Source of the DNA: Prevotellaceae bacterium
Lineage (GTDB): Bacteria > Bacteroidota > Bacteroidia > Bacteroidales > Bacteroidaceae
NCBI GenBank assembly: GCA_030523505.1
Contig: JAUNIK010000119.1
Coordinates: 1-7,870 of the forward strand
DNA length: 7,870 nucleotides
Reading direction: 5' to 3'
Shown here: piece after piece, positions 6,654 through 7,870 of the stretch
How positions within the stretch are numbered: position 1 is the first letter of the stretch
How the letters are laid out: every line of letters begins with the position of its first letter
The notes under the pieces: model-generated
The model's input: the letters and a program-made list of their open reading frames with translations, nothing else
Database searches by the model: none
What the model was told of the DNA's origin: nothing
Translations under genes and position numbers: made by a program

Positions 6654-7199
6654 TTAATTCGCTTTTTCGAATTTGTACCCTAACGCACGGAGCTCCACGC
6701 TTGCTCCGATTTTATACAACACCTTTATGCTACGCACAAAGACATGGAAGGCAAGAGGTGACTGTGGGTCGATCTGCTCATGGCGAATCTTGTTGAGCAC
6801 CTGCTGAGCGCAGTTCTGTACAAGCTTTTCGCAGTTGGTAAACTCTTCACCACCTATACCGAGCACCTTCTGGCGAATCTCCTCGTCCATATAGTCGAAG
6901 CCCCGCTTGTCGCGCAGCACTTCATAGAGGTTCATCTTTGAATAGTAAGCCCAATCCTCGTCCCAGTAGCGAGCCACAGCCATGCCAAGATACATAGCCC
7001 AGCCGAGGGCTACATTAGGATAGTCGGCAATCTCCTTGACAGCATCCTGCAGGTAGTAAGGTGCAACCTTGTCCCACATTTCGGCAAGGTCGTCGGATTC
7101 AAGCAACTGGCCCTGAAGCTTGCCCTGTGAGGTAAGCATCAGAAGCAGATGCAACTGTAAGTCCTTTTCGTATTTGTTGAGATATTCTATTTGTTCCAT
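6654..7199 (-). CDS. Hypothetical protein, 181 residues, partner of the HAD phosphatase
   Basis: I do not recognise a named family. The protein starts MEQIEYLNKYEKDLQ and looks soluble and mostly helical, rich in charged and aromatic residues, with tracts such as LGWAMYLGMAVARYWDEDW (65-83) and YYSKMNLYEVL (85-95). The stretch around 64-76 is hydrophobic but too short and too interrupted to be a convincing membrane segment, and there is no signal peptide. Two cysteines (C123, C130) do not form a metal motif. Its start codon lies inside the 3' end of the upstream HAD gene, a 13-nt overlap, so it is probably co-transcribed and translationally coupled; no Shine-Dalgarno sequence is seen. Codon use and length fit a real gene. 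The pairing with a phosphatase is the only hint of function. It could be a Bacteroidales-restricted conserved protein. Confidence 0.85.
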   Translation of the reverse strand: MEQIEYLNKYEKDLQLHLLLMLTSQGKLQGQLLESDDLAEMWDKVAPYYLQDAVKEIADYPNVALGWAMYLGMAVARYWDEDWAYYSKMNLYEVLRDKRGFDYMDEEIRQKVLGIGGEEFTNCEKLVQNCAQQVLNKIRHEQIDPQSPLAFHVFVRSIKVLYKIGASVELRALGYKFEKAN

Positions 7200-7828
7200 A
7201 TTGATAATAATTGTTCGTAGTTGAAATCAGAAAAATCGTCGATGACGTAATCACATTTATCTTGTATCGCCTCGCGTGAGTTGCCTGTAGCCAGTCCTAC
7301 AGTGAATATTCCAGCCCTCATTCCGGCTTCCAATCCAGTGAAGGCATCCTCGAAGACGATACATTCTTCGCGTTGGCATCCTGCCACTTCAGCACCAAGG
7401 ATGTAGCAGTGAGGATCGGGCTTTGAAGCAGTGAAATCCTCTGCAGAGAGGATGCGGTCGAAGAGTTGCAGGAATTCCGGTTCACGCTCTTTGAGCACTT
7501 TCATTTTTGTCGGTGGCGAACTAGTGACGATGATGCATTTCACACCACGACTTTTGAGTTCTTTGACGAAATCCTCCGCACCCTTGATGCGGGGGAACAC
7601 CATCGTCTCCTCAAAATCGTCGATAGCCTTTGTGATGTCAGTCCACAGGTGCTCTGGGAAATATGTTGTGAGGATATTGGTGAGGGTGGTTCCTTTTATC
7701 CTCAATGCAAAATCCTCTATATCGGGACGTAGTTTCTTGCCTATCTCTCCCCAAAAGGCGGTGTATTGTCCTTCGGAATCGATGAGAGTACCATCAAGAT
7801 CGAATAGCGCAGCGCGTAATTGTTTCAT
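7187..7828 (-). CDS. HAD-superfamily hydrolase, beta-phosphoglucomutase/sugar-phosphatase type
   Basis: A 213-residue protein with all four HAD motifs intact. Motif I is FDLDGTLIDS (nucleophile D10, acid/base D12). Residues about 17-80 form the helical cap of the C1 type found in phosphoglycolate phosphatase and beta-phosphoglucomutase relatives. Motif II is IIVTSS (99-104). Motif III is the lysine of SKPDP (K136). Motif IV is VFEDAFTGLEAG (E160, D161). This is subfamily IA with the normal length, so a Mg-dependent phosphohydrolase or phosphomutase acting on a small phosphorylated metabolite, perhaps a sugar phosphate, in the cytoplasm. The substrate cannot be decided from motifs. The start at 7828 gives the canonical short lead into motif I. 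It is the first gene of a probable two-gene operon, its TAG stop overlapping the next start by 13 nt. Confidence 0.93.
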   Translation of the reverse strand: MKQLRAALFDLDGTLIDSEGQYTAFWGEIGKKLRPDIEDFALRIKGTTLTNILTTYFPEHLWTDITKAIDDFEETMVFPRIKGAEDFVKELKSRGVKCIIVTSSPPTKMKVLKEREPEFLQLFDRILSAEDFTASKPDPHCYILGAEVAGCQREECIVFEDAFTGLEAGMRAGIFTVGLATGNSREAIQDKCDYVIDDFSDFNYEQLLSIWNK

Positions 7829-7847
7829 ATAATGCAGTATTTTGGTG

Positions 7848-7855
7848 CAAAGGTA
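7848..7855 (-). promoter_or_regulatory. Promoter -7 element of the HAD gene
   Basis: The minus strand reads TACCTTTG, a full match to TAnnTTTG, 20 bases before the HAD start codon, predicting a short leader of roughly 14 nt. The -33 element would lie just beyond the right edge of the window and cannot be checked. Confidence 0.55.
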
Positions 7856-7870
7856 AATAAAAACGATAAC

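Overview
The window looks like chromosomal DNA of a Bacteroidales bacterium, most likely Prevotellaceae (Prevotella/Segatella type). Reasons: TAnnTTTG-type -7 promoter elements sit close upstream of genes, classical Shine-Dalgarno sequences are largely absent, intergenic DNA is AT-rich, and the glutamate synthase N-terminus has the form I associate with this group. The genus is an inference from memory, not from a search.

Layout. Positions 1-33 (minus strand) hold the first 11 codons of gltD, the small subunit of glutamate synthase. Positions 34-195 hold a GC-rich inverted repeat made of two near-identical units in head-to-head orientation, each able to form its own hairpin. It fills almost the whole gap between gltD and gltB. 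Positions 199-4732 (minus) hold gltB, the large subunit, which is broken near its 5' end: codons 1-40 lie in one frame, about eight or nine codons are missing, and the rest (1,448 codons open from the ATG at 4545) is in another frame. Positions 4733-5151 are an AT-rich divergent intergenic region with several inverted repeats and candidate promoters. Positions 5152-6615 (plus) encode a complete DUF1846/UPF0371 family protein. A strong hairpin at 6623-6652 separates it from two convergent minus-strand genes that overlap each other: a HAD-superfamily phosphatase (7187-7828), transcribed first, and an unrecognised 181-residue protein (6654-7199).

How the genes work together. GltB and GltD together convert glutamine plus 2-oxoglutarate into two glutamates and form a conserved operon. 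Here the operon carries both a frameshifting deletion that separates the catalytic cysteine of GltB from the rest of the enzyme and a repeat element between its two genes. The HAD phosphatase and its overlapping partner look like a separate two-gene operon with its own promoter at the right edge of the window. No mobile-element gene, CRISPR array, RNA gene or defence system was seen. The points of most interest are the gltB lesion, the repeat element inside the gltBD operon, and the structured divergent intergenic region.
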